A stretch of 64,000 nt of DNA. Source: Cinnamomum chago. Its lineage: Eukaryota > Streptophyta > Magnoliopsida > Laurales > Lauraceae. This document shows, piece after piece, positions 32,909 through 44,275 of the stretch. A program made the translations under genes and the position numbers. The notes under the pieces were generated by a model. It ran no database searches, was not told where the DNA came from, and was given only the letters and a program-made list of their open reading frames with translations. The stretch lies in contig CP142457.1 in assembly GCA_038049695.1 (NCBI GenBank), positions 24,256,501 to 24,320,500 on the forward strand, written 5' to 3'. Positions within the stretch are counted from its first letter, which is position 1. Every line of letters starts with the position of its first letter.

Positions 32909-35129
32909 TGTAAGTCCATGGGGATCCGAACCCTAGAGGGGGGAGGGGGTGAATAGGGTGAGCTCCAATTATGACCAATTTTAACAAATTTAACTTCTTT
33001 AAAACAAACTAGTCACATGTGATGATTAATCATACAAGATGCGGAAGCTAACAAAAGAATCACCACAAAGCAATCACCATCACACAAGGATTTATAGTGG
33101 TTCGGCCTCAATGCCTACATCCACTACCGGCTTGTGATCCAACACCCCACCGGATTTCCACTATTTATGCTTTTCAATAGGCTAAGCAATAACCTTTACA
33201 ATATGCTTTCCAAGGCTAAGCAATAACCTTTACATTGATGTTTTTCAAGGCTTAACATCAACCTATACACTATACTTTTATAGGCTAAGCAATAACCTCT
33301 TCAACCACAAGGTTGGTTATCTCACTAAGATAGTGTCTATAAACACTTGATGGAGATTCAATTAAGCTCATTACAATGCCTCTTAAATAGGCGGATATGG
33401 AAGTGACAAAATAATACACACTCACACTATGAATGCAAAGATGAAAGTACATGAAGTGTGTGTGTGTGTGGTCCTCAATCATTTTGAAAATGAAAGCTCA
33501 TAAATGTAAGCCTAAGGCTTTTGAAAGTTTTAGCTCAAAAACATTTATGATTGATGATAGAATGCAATCACATGTTAAAAGTAACAACTTGTTAATGATA
33601 TCAAAGTTACACAAGTTATATGAAATTAATTAGCTCTAAACATGTGATGCATAGGGATGTCAATCAAATCAACAATGAAGCTCAAAACATAAAAATAGAT
33701 TTGATTGAAAATAGGGGACAAATCATATGTAATTATAAATACAACTTGAAAGAGATATACCTATCAAAGTAAGGCAAGTTGTGAAACTTTAAAACAATAA
33801 TACACATATGATTTGTAAAGATGTTGAATCCAAAACATAAGATACATTTGAAAGAGATTTACTTATGATGGAAAACAACAACCAAAGATTCAATCAAGTA
33901 TATGAATCATGTTACATCTAATTTCAAAGATGTTTCCATTAACATGATCTACTTAGATTTACCAAAGATTAAGTACTACTTGTATTGAATCAATGTTGAT
34001 GCATCCAAAACAATAGATCAATTCAAAATATAGAACATGCTAAGGATACAACACATCATAGTTTATCATGTTACTAAAGATTTACCTAAGATAAAACAAA
34101 ACATGAAAACATATGATTTGTAAAGAAGTTGAGTCCAAAACATAAGATAGTTTTGAAAGTGATTTTCTTATGATGGAAAACAACAACCAAAGATTCAACC
34201 AAGTATAGGAATCATGTTACATATAATTTCAAAGATTCTTTCATTAACATGATCTACTTAGATTTACCAAAGATTAAGTACTACTTGGATTGAATCATAT
34301 GGTGTTGTATCCAAAACAATAAATCAACTCAAAACATAAAACATGTTAAGGACACAACACAAACATAGTTTAACATGCTAGAAATGATTTACCAAAAATA
34401 AAACAAAGCATGAAAACATATGATTAAGGAAAGTAAAGCCTACTTGGTGATTTAACTTCATTAATCCAAGCTTTAGCTTTCCTAATGCTCCCCTTCATCC
34501 CTTAGTTCATTTCCCTTTTATTTGCCTCAAAACCCCTCAAGGAGGGCCTTAAAATTCCCAACTTTTGGCAAAGGAAAGAACTCATATTTATAGCAAAAAG
34601 TGCCCAACGGCTAGTCCTCGATCGACCTGCAAACAGATCTCGGTCGACCGGGAACACACAACGGTCAGAAAAATGACCGTTGGGGCGCCAGGGCAACTTT
34701 CTGCCTGCAGTGTTCCCGGTCGACCGGGACCTCTGCGCCGGTCGACCGGCGACACTGCCGGGGCCCCAAAAACCACTTTTGCAAGTTTCAAAGATTATTT
34801 CATGGTGGAACTTTGGGCCATTAAATCAAGCTTGAATACATGTTTTAAATCATTCTAAGGGGTTTAAAAACATGTAACAACACAAAGCCTAAAATGATTC
34901 AAAACTTTAAAAACAAAGGCTTGCTTGATTTCTAAAAACTTTTTCCAAAAACAAATGCATCCAAGATTGAAAACAAAACATGCATAAATCAATGCTTTTT
35001 CAAGTCTAAAAACCATGCTTGTATAAAACAAGATTTCAAGTTTATTTAAAACAATGCAAGTGTGTGTGAATCAAATGATGCTAGAATGATAATGCATCCA
35101 TCAAATTGCAATCTACAAAATTCCTAACA
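32909..35129 (-). mobile_element. Solo LTR C (2221 bp)
   Basis: On the plus strand TGTAAGTCCATGG...TTCCTAACA, with flanks CTTAC (32904-32908) and CATAC (35130-35134), one mismatch. It is homologous over its whole length to LTR D (47561-49920), with nearly the same blocks in order: 'tttatagtggttcggcctc', two to three ~305-bp tandem repeats (from about 33805, 34110 and 34413), the cassette, and the tail. A TATA box (minus strand GCTATAAATATGAG, about 34582-34595) follows the cassette, so transcription would run leftward. No internal domain is present. Confidence 0.82.
34618..34751. repeat. Palindrome cassette C (GTCGAC core)
   Basis: Palindromes TCGATCGA (34618-34625), CGGTCGACCG (34641-34650), TCCCGGTCGACCGGGA (34714-34729) and CGCCGGTCGACCGGCG (34736-34751). 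Centres pair at 24 and 22 bp, and the pairs repeat after about 100 bp. Between the pairs is a hairpin CAACGGTCA...TGACCGTTG (34660-34682). The cassette ends about 20 bp before the leftward TATA box. Confidence 0.93.
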
Positions 35130-35134
35130 CATAC

Positions 35135-35747
35135 AATGCCCTAGTAGACATGTCAATATGTCATACTAAAAGAGATTCTATCATAACTCCTCACATTGAT
35201 CCTTTCTTTGACTGTTCTAACTTCATTGGATATAGTGTGGAGATTCTTCCATGATGAATAAATGTGTATGTAGTGTCCTGCATCCCATGGTTCTATTCTT
35301 GTTAGTATCTCTAGTATCCATCGCACCACACTAGATCTTTATAGTTTACACTCACACCAAAGGTTGCAGGTTTCATTAACTCTGGAACAAAATAGAGTCG
35401 ATGTTGTTCATGCACCCTCAGCCTTATTTGATCCGTGGAAGTTTGTAATACAATGTTCTTTGAGTTTCCACCATCATTCATTATCAGACGATCCTCCCCC
35501 ATTTATTTGTCCTTTTGGATCGCATTTCTTGACTAGATTCTTATTTCTTAACTGGTTTTTGAACAGTTAGTATAAAGTTTTGTAGCACCATCCTTTGTTT
35601 CATCAGTTTTCGCCTTAGTCTCCATAGGCATCAACTTGCTCTATTGTTTCTTCTTCCGTTTCTATGGTACGAATTTCTATTTTTCCCCCATTAAATTGGT
35701 AGTCATTGAGTGAGAGCTCGAAGAAAGTTTTATTCTATTGCTTAATT
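35135..35747. other. Unassigned sequence between LTR C and the Harbinger piece
   Basis: No protein text recognised on either strand. It may include decayed intron or downstream exons of the Harbinger transposase, but no DDE motif is readable. Confidence 0.4.
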
Positions 35748-36158
35748 AAGGGTAAAATAATGGATTATTTGCAATCTCAGGTGGACACTCCCCTTCGGAT
35801 TGCTTCACATAATATGGAGTGAGTTTTATAATTGCATCTAATGTCTTGTTAAAGTATCGGCTGATATAGTCTCCCCTGAATTTTGAAACAAGTTCTGCAT
35901 GATTCGATTTCTCTGGCTGTGACCAACGGTGAATAAAAGTATTCCTAGTTGCTCTTCCACCACCACTATACGAGAGTCTCTTAAAAGGCCCTTATCTTTT
36001 AGCTCTTTGGCTAATAGTAGGAAACAACTACTGCTCATTTCAAATACATCAGGACATTTACAAGTGTGTTCAGTCAAAATCTCATTGAGATAAGTCTTTC
36101 CACTTTGTACAGCTTCATGAACTTGGTGAGATATTGGTAACGATACCATAATAGACAT
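35748..36158 (-). pseudogene. PIF/Harbinger transposase, N-terminal part
   Basis: The minus frame reads K-C-P-D-V-F-E-M-S-S, then L-K-D-K-G-L-L-R-D-S-R-I-V-V-V-E-E-Q-L, G-H-S-Q-R-N-R-I-M-Q and S-G-E-T-I-S, the N-terminal domain of plant HARBI1-like transposases. A small indel right after S-G-E-T-I-S shifts the frame; the shifted frame continues Y-F-N-K-T-L-D-A-I and P-P-E-I-A-N-N-P-L-F-Y-P. The catalytic DDE part, which should follow after an intron, is not found. Its partner ORF lies just upstream at 36633-37459. Confidence 0.85.
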
Positions 36159-36632
36159 ATTGATGTAACGACATTAGTTAACAGTAACACACGATCTTGT
36201 TTATCCATGCTGCGGTTGAAAATAAAAATACAACCAAATATAAGTTATGACATTCTAAAAAATATAGTAGCAATCATTTTCTTGTCCATTATATACTACA
36301 AATTAATAAAAGTGTTCATCATAATCCAACAAACTAAATAAAAGACATTCCTTGTCCAAACAGCCCATGTCTTAGTAAAAAATATACATGCAAAAAAAAA
36401 GAAAAAAAAAGAAAGCATAAATGAGTCACACCTCACAACCAAAACCACGAATTACAAGTCCAAGATAACAACCTAAAACATCAAACTAAACATTACATAG
36501 GAAGCTAAGTATAAATAGCTTGTAGTAATCATTATCCATGGCCAAAAATTGTGAGGCCATATCTTCATTCCCTAGTTGTCGAAATGCTCCTATCTTTATC
36601 ATTGGCTATAGATCAAGAGGTAGTAATGCTTC

Positions 36633-37459
36633 TCACACCGTTTTCATTCGTTCTGCTGATGTGTTCCTTGCCAATGTGTCTATCGCATCTACCATGCGCC
36701 CGACAACTGCCACCATTGCATCCCTCGTGCTCTGACGCTTTGTTGTTTGACGGGAGGATCTTTCGGAGGCAATGCTACGTCCCCTAGCTCTAGAGATGTG
36801 CTCATCTCCAGCCTCCTCATTATGGGTAACGACATCGTCATCCACATTCAAGTCATCGTCCAAGTCATCGTTATGTATGGATGGTGGTGATTGAGGAATG
36901 TCATTTGTAACCAATTCCTCTCGACAACCGGCAATTGAGTCGCCAAATAGTTTGCACATGATGTAGTAGTTAGGCATGCGCCTAGACCTATACATACTAG
37001 CTCCATCATGTGCCTGTATTCCATACATAATATATTACAATTCATACATGCATTTAAAAATAGAACCCATATAAATCGAACATGAATCTCACCTTAATGT
37101 AATCGTCCCACACCCCGTCTTCTGCATTGACCTTTTTCCTTCCTTCATTCCATCCAAATCCACTTAAATTTAGTATAGCCTTCGTTGCACTATACCATTT
37201 TTTTGAAGCTCTTCATCCCATTCTTCAACTTGTCTTTACTAAATTGGGGCCCGAGTTTTGTTTGCATTTCCCTTGTATTCAAACCCCATCCCTCTGAGGT
37301 ATACCCTTTGGGGATTACTTTTCCTTCTTTGCGCATCTCAAGCATGCTGCGGAGGAGCACATCATCATGTGCATCCGTCCACTTCACGTTTCTTATGTTA
37401 GCACCATTCACAACTTGTGGGCTCGTCGGTTCAGACATCCCATATTTTACAATGAGCAT
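36633..37459 (-). pseudogene. Myb/SANT-like protein of the PIF/Harbinger element
   Basis: A two-exon minus-strand gene. Exon 1 (37459-37093) reads V-K-W-T-D-A-H-D-D-V-L-L-R-S-M-L, then W-G-L-N-T-R-E-M-Q and K-L-K-N-G-M-K; a one-base shift in an A run near 37190 is needed to continue K-W-Y-S-A-T-K-A-I-L and W-D-D-Y-I-K. A 79-bp GT-AG intron (37092-37014) follows. Exon 2 starts A-H-D-G-A-S and contains P-N-Y-Y-I-M-C-K-L-F-G, then an acidic and basic tail, stopping at 36633-36635. Such Myb/SANT-like proteins help the Harbinger transposase bind DNA. Confidence 0.85.
37014..37092 (-). other. Intron of the Harbinger Myb/SANT gene
   Basis: Minus-strand AAG|GTGAG donor at 37092 and ATACAG|GC acceptor at 37014. 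Removing 79 bp joins W-D-D-Y-I-K to A-H-D-G-A-S as in related proteins. Confidence 0.8.
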
Positions 37460-38556
37460 TAAACCTTCAAGAAGTCATATAAAAGAGTACCAACCATCAA
37501 CAAACCTGATTCGAGGACACTCATTTCCACTACACCCATCTCCACTGACCCATTACATGTCATAGTAGCAGTTAAATACTTTAATCAAAGAATCACTTAA
37601 CATATCTAGGCTGTCAACATTAAGATTTCGACGAATCCAATAATTGGTTAGCCATCGTAGACTTAGTTACACTTAAACAAGATGGTGGTAAAAACAAAGT
37701 GATTCAAAATGAAAATTAGGAATTTAAAATAAATAGAACCTGGTATTAGAATATTTTTCAGCTTTCATGAGAGAGAGAGAGAGAGAGAGAGTTTCTTGTA
37801 TAGAAACTAGAGGTGGAGATATTACCATCCATTATGCTAGCCTATAGCATATAAAACTTTGAATTTTGGGCTACCAAAATGATTGTTATAAAATTCAAGA
37901 TTTTGTAGTTGATCATAGCTGTTACTTGCAAGTTATTTAAAAAAATCTAAAATCCGCGCATAAGGAATCAACCAATTCAATGCACGTGACTATGTAAATA
38001 AAGTAAAAGAAGTTGAAATGTTTTATGCAATGGCTGTTTTAAAAATATTTAAGACACCCAAGATTTTAACTATATATACAAGAACATCTTAAAATGAGCG
38101 GTTTTTCTTTATCATTTTGTTCTTTTTCAAAATTTGAACAAACGGTTCTTACGTTGTTATTCAAATTGTTGATGTGTTGGTTCGTAAAATGGGTAGCCTG
38201 CTAAATAAAATCTCCCATTTAGAGAAAACGCAAGTGGTTTGCCCTTGAGATTACCATCAAAACCGAAGGTTATGATTTGCAAGATAATCTCAGAGATCAA
38301 ATTAAACATGCTAACTATAGTTGTTGGCTGACTGTAATGCAGATGGAATGGAATGAATGATACACTATGACCAAAGCAACAAGGTTTGCCAATCTATAGT
38401 GCATGCTACTCCCTTTTTTGAATCTTTTTGCTTCATTCTTCCTTCAATTTGGATTTATGGCTTGAGATTTAGATTAAGATGCTCTAGTGAAGAGAATCAA
38501 GAAGCCTCTATCATCTATTAGTCTATTAGAATATGTTACTTGTTTTATAGCTTAGT
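37460..38556. other. AT-rich interval with a (GA)n run
   Basis: (GA)n at 37771-37791. The Harbinger terminal repeats are probably nearby but I could not identify them. Nothing coding. Confidence 0.5.
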
Positions 38557-39400
38557 GTAAGTGCAGAAAATATACTCACAAGGTTAGAGAGGTGCCTCAA
38601 GGGACTTATCCAAAAGACCAGGAGAAGAACTGTTTAACTTGGGAACCTGAAAGGGGAGAAAAAGGAGAAGGCGTCAAAGGACCCTGGCTGTGGGCAGCGC
38701 AGGGCTCTCCGATGCTTAACTTAGTGCAGGTAGCTAATCGAAGAAGAAAGAGCAGAGTATAGTTGCATGTATGAGAATATGCATACCTCTTTTTGGGTCA
38801 TAGGGCTCTTTATATGAGAGGCTGGTGGGACATCAGCTAATGGGCCTCTGACGTGACTGCTAGGGACCCACTAGCCCATAAAGCAATTGATGGGGGTCCG
38901 TCCTAGCCCATGCTTCATTAAATGCTGGTCCAATCAGCCCACATAACATTAAATGCTGGTCATGTTGGGCCTGACCTTGTCTTGTCTTATTGGCGGCTGG
39001 GGTCCCATCGGACCCTTCCTTGGGCCCTGCCCTGATACGGCCACAGCCATTGAACATGACTGTTAGAAGCGTGTTGAGAATAGACGGCCCGGATGTTGTC
39101 CGTCCCATCGCGGCGCCCTCATCTTTCCACGTGTCCGTATGCCGCCTGTGGTGAAACAGGCCCATTTCGGGCGACCGTTTCCACTTCGGCAGTAACAAAG
39201 GTGCCATCGAATTTGGCAGAAGTGGTGCCGGGAGAGCTGGTCTCGGCCAGCGTTCAAGGCTTGTGCTGAGGTGCATGCATCCGAAGTGAGTGCCTATATC
39301 GTCTAGGAATTGACCCACACAATAGGGGACTGGAAACCCAACCCCCCCACAGGGGATAGGCGGGGCCCAGGGCCCCGGGCCTATTGTATAGCTGGACATA
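38557..39400 (-). repeat. Possible gypsy-type LTR, minus strand
   Basis: It starts TGTAAGTGCAG on the plus strand and contains 'ctccgatgcttaacttag', common in plant gypsy LTRs. A minus-strand CATATAAAGAG TATA box lies near 38809-38819. The far end and target duplication are not found. The long minus-strand open frame here has no protein signature. Confidence 0.4.
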
Positions 39401-39699
39401 TATATATCATATGAAGTCAAAGTGTGTACACAAGGCAAGTCTATGCATGAGTAAGCATGAGACATACGAATCATAAATGACATATACGCATAAATAATAG
39501 AACTAGATGGCACATCCACATTAACTAGATTCTCCCAAGTTAATCTTGTAAACATGAATATAAAGTGAGAGTAGAATACAGAACAAAACAGAGTGGTGCC
39601 ATTACGAGACAGAGGGCCCAAAACTCTCCATCGTGGACCTAGGGTGCTGGTCAACCCTCATTACATAATCCCATCTGCAGAGGGCCAGAAATATCACTA

Positions 39700-41049
39700 A
39701 ACCTACACTAAGTCGGGTCCGACTTTGATATGGTTGAAGCCAAGTGGTGTCGACTCGTGGAATGAAGTGTATAAAATAACATAACATAGTACAAACCAGA
39801 TCATATCATGCGGTATATAATCAGAACTTATCATAAGTATAACTGAACAGAAACAGAAGTCGATATAAACATAAACAGGTGCATAAAAAGATATACATGA
39901 ACTAAACAGAAGTATGATCAACTCATACGAGAATACTGGAAACGGAATGTAAATGAATGCATATAGATCATATACGAAATCAAGATATGAATCAAGCCAA
40001 GCCTATGGTCTTAGGAATATTCGTGGTCTTCACCATCCAACTCGGTGTAGTACTAAGGATTCTAGTGTTTTTGGGCTACAAAGGAACCGTTGGCGTTACT
40101 TAATGTGGACGCCAAATCCCTTAATTATAACACATTTGGTTCGGATCCTAAATACGAAGAACACGAGACCCCTTATGGGTGCATGGTAGATCACACTGCA
40201 CCCACATGAATTACAAGTCCATTTGGCATGATTTAGGGTTCAAGTGATCCATCCTTAAGGTCCACCTAGTGGGCCAAAACCATCTAAACATCCTGATGTT
40301 CTTCCCTTGGCTCGCAGTACATTCCGGTTGACAAGATTTTAAATCCAAATAACCCCTTTCTCTCCCAACCTCTAATCAATAATGTGTATTGACGATTCAA
40401 TTATATGCTTGAAGAGCTTTCCAATGGTATGTAGACCTCCAAAATCGATTGTATGGATCAAAAGTTATGGCCGTTGAAAGTTTCTAGCAAGAAAAGGGGG
40501 CCAGTTGGAGGCTAGCTGCGAGGTGACCGCGAACAGACTGAAAAAAGTGTGCATTCAGTTTCTGTAACCGCGGATTTGGAGGTTAATCGTCTGCATGCGA
40601 ACTGAACCCGAAATGGCTCTGTTTAGGTGATTTTCAAGCTCCATTACACCCAAGCCTTCCATAAGAGATTTTCCTACACAAAATGAGCCTCCAATGCTAA
40701 CTCCAAACCACCATGCAACATCCCCAACCAAAAAAAAACCCAAAATTAACGTACTGCTAAACCCATTAACAAAAATAATAAACAAATCGGGAAAATTAAC
40801 AAGATGAGAAATAGTTTAACATATGAGATGGAATTGAGTTTCTAAAACACGAATCGTGTAAAGACTTATAGAAATGAAAGTGCATGTACAAAATATAAAT
40901 TGTTTTACTTGCCTTAAGGTGCTTGGAACCAAAATCAAGCTAAATGAAGCTCTATTGCCCAAACAAGCTCTCAAAACTAAAAACCCCCAAATGTAAAAGT
41001 CAAAAGAAGACCATACAATGGTGAAATATCTAGAAATGAAGGAGGAGAA
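39700..41049 (-). repeat. LTR F, left part (related to LTRs B and E)
   Basis: It carries the same order of weak landmarks as LTR B: a cassette-like stretch at 40505-40600, then 'gctcaaaactaaaaacccccaa' near 40970 resembling LTR B near 30135-30170. It is interrupted at 41050 by Copia-2 and continues at 45543, where a minus-strand splice-donor-like GGTAAGTA occurs near 45621. The outer ends are not resolved. Confidence 0.4.
41045..41049. repeat. Left target-site duplication of Copia-2 (GAGAA)
   Basis: GAGAA here is repeated at 45543-45547 after the right LTR. Confidence 0.8.
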
Positions 41050-41361
41050 TTTTGTGATCTAGGGCCTACAAGAAGAGATCAATCACACACACAAGTGAAC
41101 ACAGAAATTTACGTGGTTCGGCTTTTGGCCTATGCCCACGAGAAGACGGGAGAATTCACTATGCAATCAGAAGAGGTGTATATCATAGAGACTCTTAGCC
41201 TCTATTTATAATATCAGCCCCAAAACCTTGTTACACCCAAACACTACTCTTACTCACAATAGACCTATAATAGTCTACTTCTAATCACAGTACAAGTTGG
41301 GCAATCCAGGTGCCCGGTTAACCAAGATTAATTAACTTTTTTTGAGCCATACAAATTAACA
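41050..41361 (-). repeat. Copia-2 3' LTR
   Basis: 312 bp. Its plus-strand start TTTTGTGATCTAGGG corresponds to TGTTATGATCTAGGG in the other LTR, so the terminal CA (minus strand) has mutated. Confidence 0.85.
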
Positions 41362-41441
41362 AATCTCCACCTTGGCAAACATTGAAACTAATCCTCATAC
41401 ACAAAACACGTCTCACCATCTCCACTTGCCCCTTAAGGTAC

Positions 41442-42179
41442 TCAGGTACTGAGCACACCGATCAAGTCCAAGCAATGCTTGAACTTGAATTTAACACATT
41501 CCTTCATGAATGTACCAAATCGCTTGTACCATTGTCCAGAAGCTTGCTTTGACCCGTACAATGATTTCTTCAAACTGCAAACATGACCAAGAACCTTAGA
41601 CTGCACTCTGCCTGCACTGGAAGCTCCTTTGTCTTCCTCGTAGAACCGCTTGCATCCGATGGCTTGATTTTCCTCATCAAGAGACTCCATCTCTTCAGTC
41701 ATAGTTGTTTCCTGTCCGTACAATGATTTCTTCAAACTGCAAACATGACCAGGAACCTTAGACTGCACTCTACTTGCACTGGAAGCTCCTTCGTCTTCCT
41801 CGTAGAACCGCTTGCATCCGATGGCCTGATTTTCCTCATCAAGAGACTCCATCTCTTCAGTTATAGTTGCTGCCTGTTGACTACTTTCCAACCCTTCCAT
41901 TAATTTAAGAGACTCAATAGTGAATGCGTATGCAACCATATCATCACGGCCACTGTTTGATGTCGACGCGTACGTCGTCATATCCTCGAAACCATATCTA
42001 ATCGGTGGTTTCCTTTCTCTCTGCGGTCTACCCATCTGTGGCTCTGTCCGCTGCATCTGCTGCATATTTTGACTATCCCCTGTATCCTTGGATGAGCCGA
42101 ACGCACTCTCCTTCCTCACTAGGATGTCTGACTCCACCTGAACGATGCCACTACTGCTACTTACTTTTGTCTCCTCCAC
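41442..42179 (-). pseudogene. Copia-2 pre-RT and RT remnant with a 54-codon duplication
   Basis: The frame contains P-Q-R-E-R-K-P-P-I-R-Y-G-F, the linker before copia RT, and a short RT piece V-C-S-L-K-K-S-L-Y-G-x-K-Q-A-S-G-Q-W-Y-K-R-F. A 162-bp tandem duplication (41555-41878) repeats M-E-S-L-D-E-E-N-Q-A-I and V-C-S-L-K-K-S-L-Y-G. The catalytic RT core and RNase H are deleted, yet the frame stays open for 245 codons. Confidence 0.85.
41555..41878. repeat. 162-bp tandem duplication in Copia-2
   Basis: Copy 1 is 41555-41716 and copy 2 is 41717-41878, about 95% alike by eye. The period is 54 codons, in frame. Confidence 0.92.
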
Positions 42180-42627
42180 CTGCTTTCTCGCTTCGACTAA
42201 AGCATCTTCATGAAATGTAACATCCCTGCTGATGATAAATCTGGGTGAATCCTAATCGGTATACCACAACCTGTATCCTTTCACCCCAAAAGCATATCCC
42301 ACCAAGATGCATTTCACAGCCCTTGGTTCTAACTTATCGATTTTCACGCGAGCATAAGCCAGACAAACGAAGATCCTCAAATTAGAATAATCAGCTGGAT
42401 TACCTGACTAAATTTCTTCCAGTGTTTTGCAACCAATCTTTGTGTTTGGAGACCTATTTATCAAGTAGCCTTCTGCATTTACTGCCTCAATCCAAAAGTC
42501 CTTGGACAATCCTGCAGTAAAAAACATACAACAAGCTCTTTCCAAGATCATCCTGCTCTAGAGTTTCCATAGTGGTGTAATGCCGAACTATGCCATGATC
42601 CTGCAATAGTTCTCAAGCTCTGTCATT

Positions 42628-42954
42628 CTATACTCTTTGCCATTCATTACATGTCCTCAACTTCTTCACCTTCCCACCAGTCTGTTTCTCAACCGTTTCC
42701 TTCCATCGCTTGAATGTAACAAAGATCTGATCCTTCGTCTTCAGAGTATAAACCCAGACTTTCCTTGAATAATCATTAATAAAAGTCAGCATAAATCGGG
42801 ACCTGCCCTGGGAGTAAACCTTAGAAGGGCCGTATACATCTAAATGAACATAATCAAGGATACCTTTCGTGCGATGAATACCTGTCTTGAAACTGACCTT
42901 TCGATGCTTTCCGAAGATGCATCTCTCATAGAAATCCAACTTGCCTATCTTCAT
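42628..42954 (-). pseudogene. Copia-2 integrase fragment
   Basis: Y-E-R-C-I-F-G-K-H-R-K-V-S-F gives the second half of the zinc-binding motif, then D-Y-V-H-L-D-V-Y-G-P-S with the first catalytic aspartate and F-I-N-D-Y-S-R-K-V-W-V-Y. The second acidic residue and the glutamate are past the break. It overlaps the gag-protease frame by about 29 bp, indicating a frameshift. Confidence 0.88.
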
Positions 42955-44275
42955 GCCACAACAAATTTCGATTGCTCATTATTGTCAATCCCTTCTCACT
43001 CATGTGACCCAGGCGCAAGTGCCATAAGCGCATTGAGATAGATTCATGGTCATCTGAGGAAGACTCCGCAGCTCCATCTGTAACTGTATTTCCGGACAAA
43101 ACATACAAATTTCCAACTCTATTGCCTCTCACAAGAACCAGAGCACCCTTCACAACCTTCATAACTCCACCTTCAGCTGAGAACTTACAACCGTCGGAGT
43201 CCAAGGCACCAAGAGAAACAAGATTCTTTTTCAGATTAGGAACATGCCGAACCTCTGCCAATGTTCTAATGATTCCATCATGCATATTGATTTTCACTGT
43301 TCCAATTCCAACTATCTTACATGCAACATTATTGCCCAGCAAGACACTACCACCGTCGATTTCTCTATAAGTGGTAAACCAGTCCCTATTGAGACACATG
43401 TGGTAGGAAAAACCTGAATCAAGAATCCATTTATCCTGACTACGAATTCCATTTTCAATCATAGAAAGTGCATTGTTGGAAACATAATCTGATTTTCCAT
43501 TTGCAACATTGACCAAATCATCAGATGACGAATCTTCTATTATTTCTTTCAATTTCCTTTGTCTTTTGGGACAATTTTTTCTGATGTGCCCTTTCTTATG
43601 GCAATAATAACATTCAATGTTCTTCTTATTGAATCTATGTTTGCCCTTATTACTCGAGTCTTTTATTCTTCCTCGTACTACCAAACCCTTACCCGAACCA
43701 TTATTGTTAGCCACAACCTTTTTCTTCAACTCCTTGGAGGTTAAGGCTGCCTTTACATCCTCTTTGGACAGAGTATCTCTACCATACATCATGGTATCAA
43801 CAAAATGCTTATATGAGGGTGGTAACGAGCACAACAACATGATAGCTTCGTCCTCATCATCAATTTCAACATTGATATTTTCTAGATCCATGATAGCTTT
43901 TGTGAAAGAATCAAGGTGAGTTGAAACAGACGTACCTTCCTGCATTTGTAACGTGAACAACCGCTTCTTCAGATACAAGCGATTCATGACAGACTTCGTG
44001 ATGTACAAGTTCTCCAACTTCTGCCATATGCCAGCAGCAGTTTTCTCTTGAGCAACCTTTCGTAGTACACCATCGCTAAAAAACATTAGAATTTGACTGT
44101 ACGCCTTCTCCAGCAACTCATCCTTCTCATCATCAGATAGTTTGTCAGACAAAACATTATTTCCCTTCAAAGCTTTATGCAACCCATTTTGAACTAGTAA
44201 AACATGCATCTTCAAACGCCACAGACTGAAATCATTGTTTCCATTGAATTTCTCAATTTCAGACTTCGCAGCCAT
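42926..44275 (-). CDS. Copia-2 gag-protease, 449-codon open frame
   Basis: The longest open frame in the window. Order: M-A-A-K-S-E-I-E-K-F-N-G-N-N-D-F-S-L-W gag start; capsid-like region; zinc knuckle C-Y-Y-C-H-K-K-G-H-I-R-K-N-C (about residue 220); protease start W-I-L-D-S-G-F-S-Y-H-M-C (about residue 285), with the D-S-G loop intact although the usual cysteine after it is F; and the pre-integrase block L-W-H-L-R-L-G-H-M-S at the end. It could in principle still make gag. The ATG at 44275-44273 fits the conserved start. Confidence 0.9.
   Translation of the reverse strand: MAAKSEIEKFNGNNDFSLWRLKMHVLLVQNGLHKALKGNNVLSDKLSDDEKDELLEKAYSQILMFFSDGVLRKVAQEKTAAGIWQKLENLYITKSVMNRLYLKKRLFTLQMQEGTSVSTHLDSFTKAIMDLENINVEIDDEDEAIMLLCSLPPSYKHFVDTMMYGRDTLSKEDVKAALTSKELKKKVVANNNGSGKGLVVRGRIKDSSNKGKHRFNKKNIECYYCHKKGHIRKNCPKRQRKLKEIIEDSSSDDLVNVANGKSDYVSNNALSMIENGIRSQDKWILDSGFSYHMCLNRDWFTTYREIDGGSVLLGNNVACKIVGIGTVKINMHDGIIRTLAEVRHVPNLKKNLVSLGALDSDGCKFSAEGGVMKVVKGALVLVRGNRVGNLYVLSGNTVTDGAAESSSDDHESISMRLWHLRLGHMSEKGLTIMSNRNLLWHEDRQVGFL

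Noticed and set aside
39346..39385. GGGCCC-rich inverted sequence considered as another palindrome cassette
   Set aside because: Single occurrence without periodic partners at ~22 bp.
38860..39654. 264-codon open frame on the minus strand
   Set aside because: It lies over a GC-rich LTR-like region with TATA and LTR words, and the translation has no domain, signal or repeated motif. Taken as non-coding.
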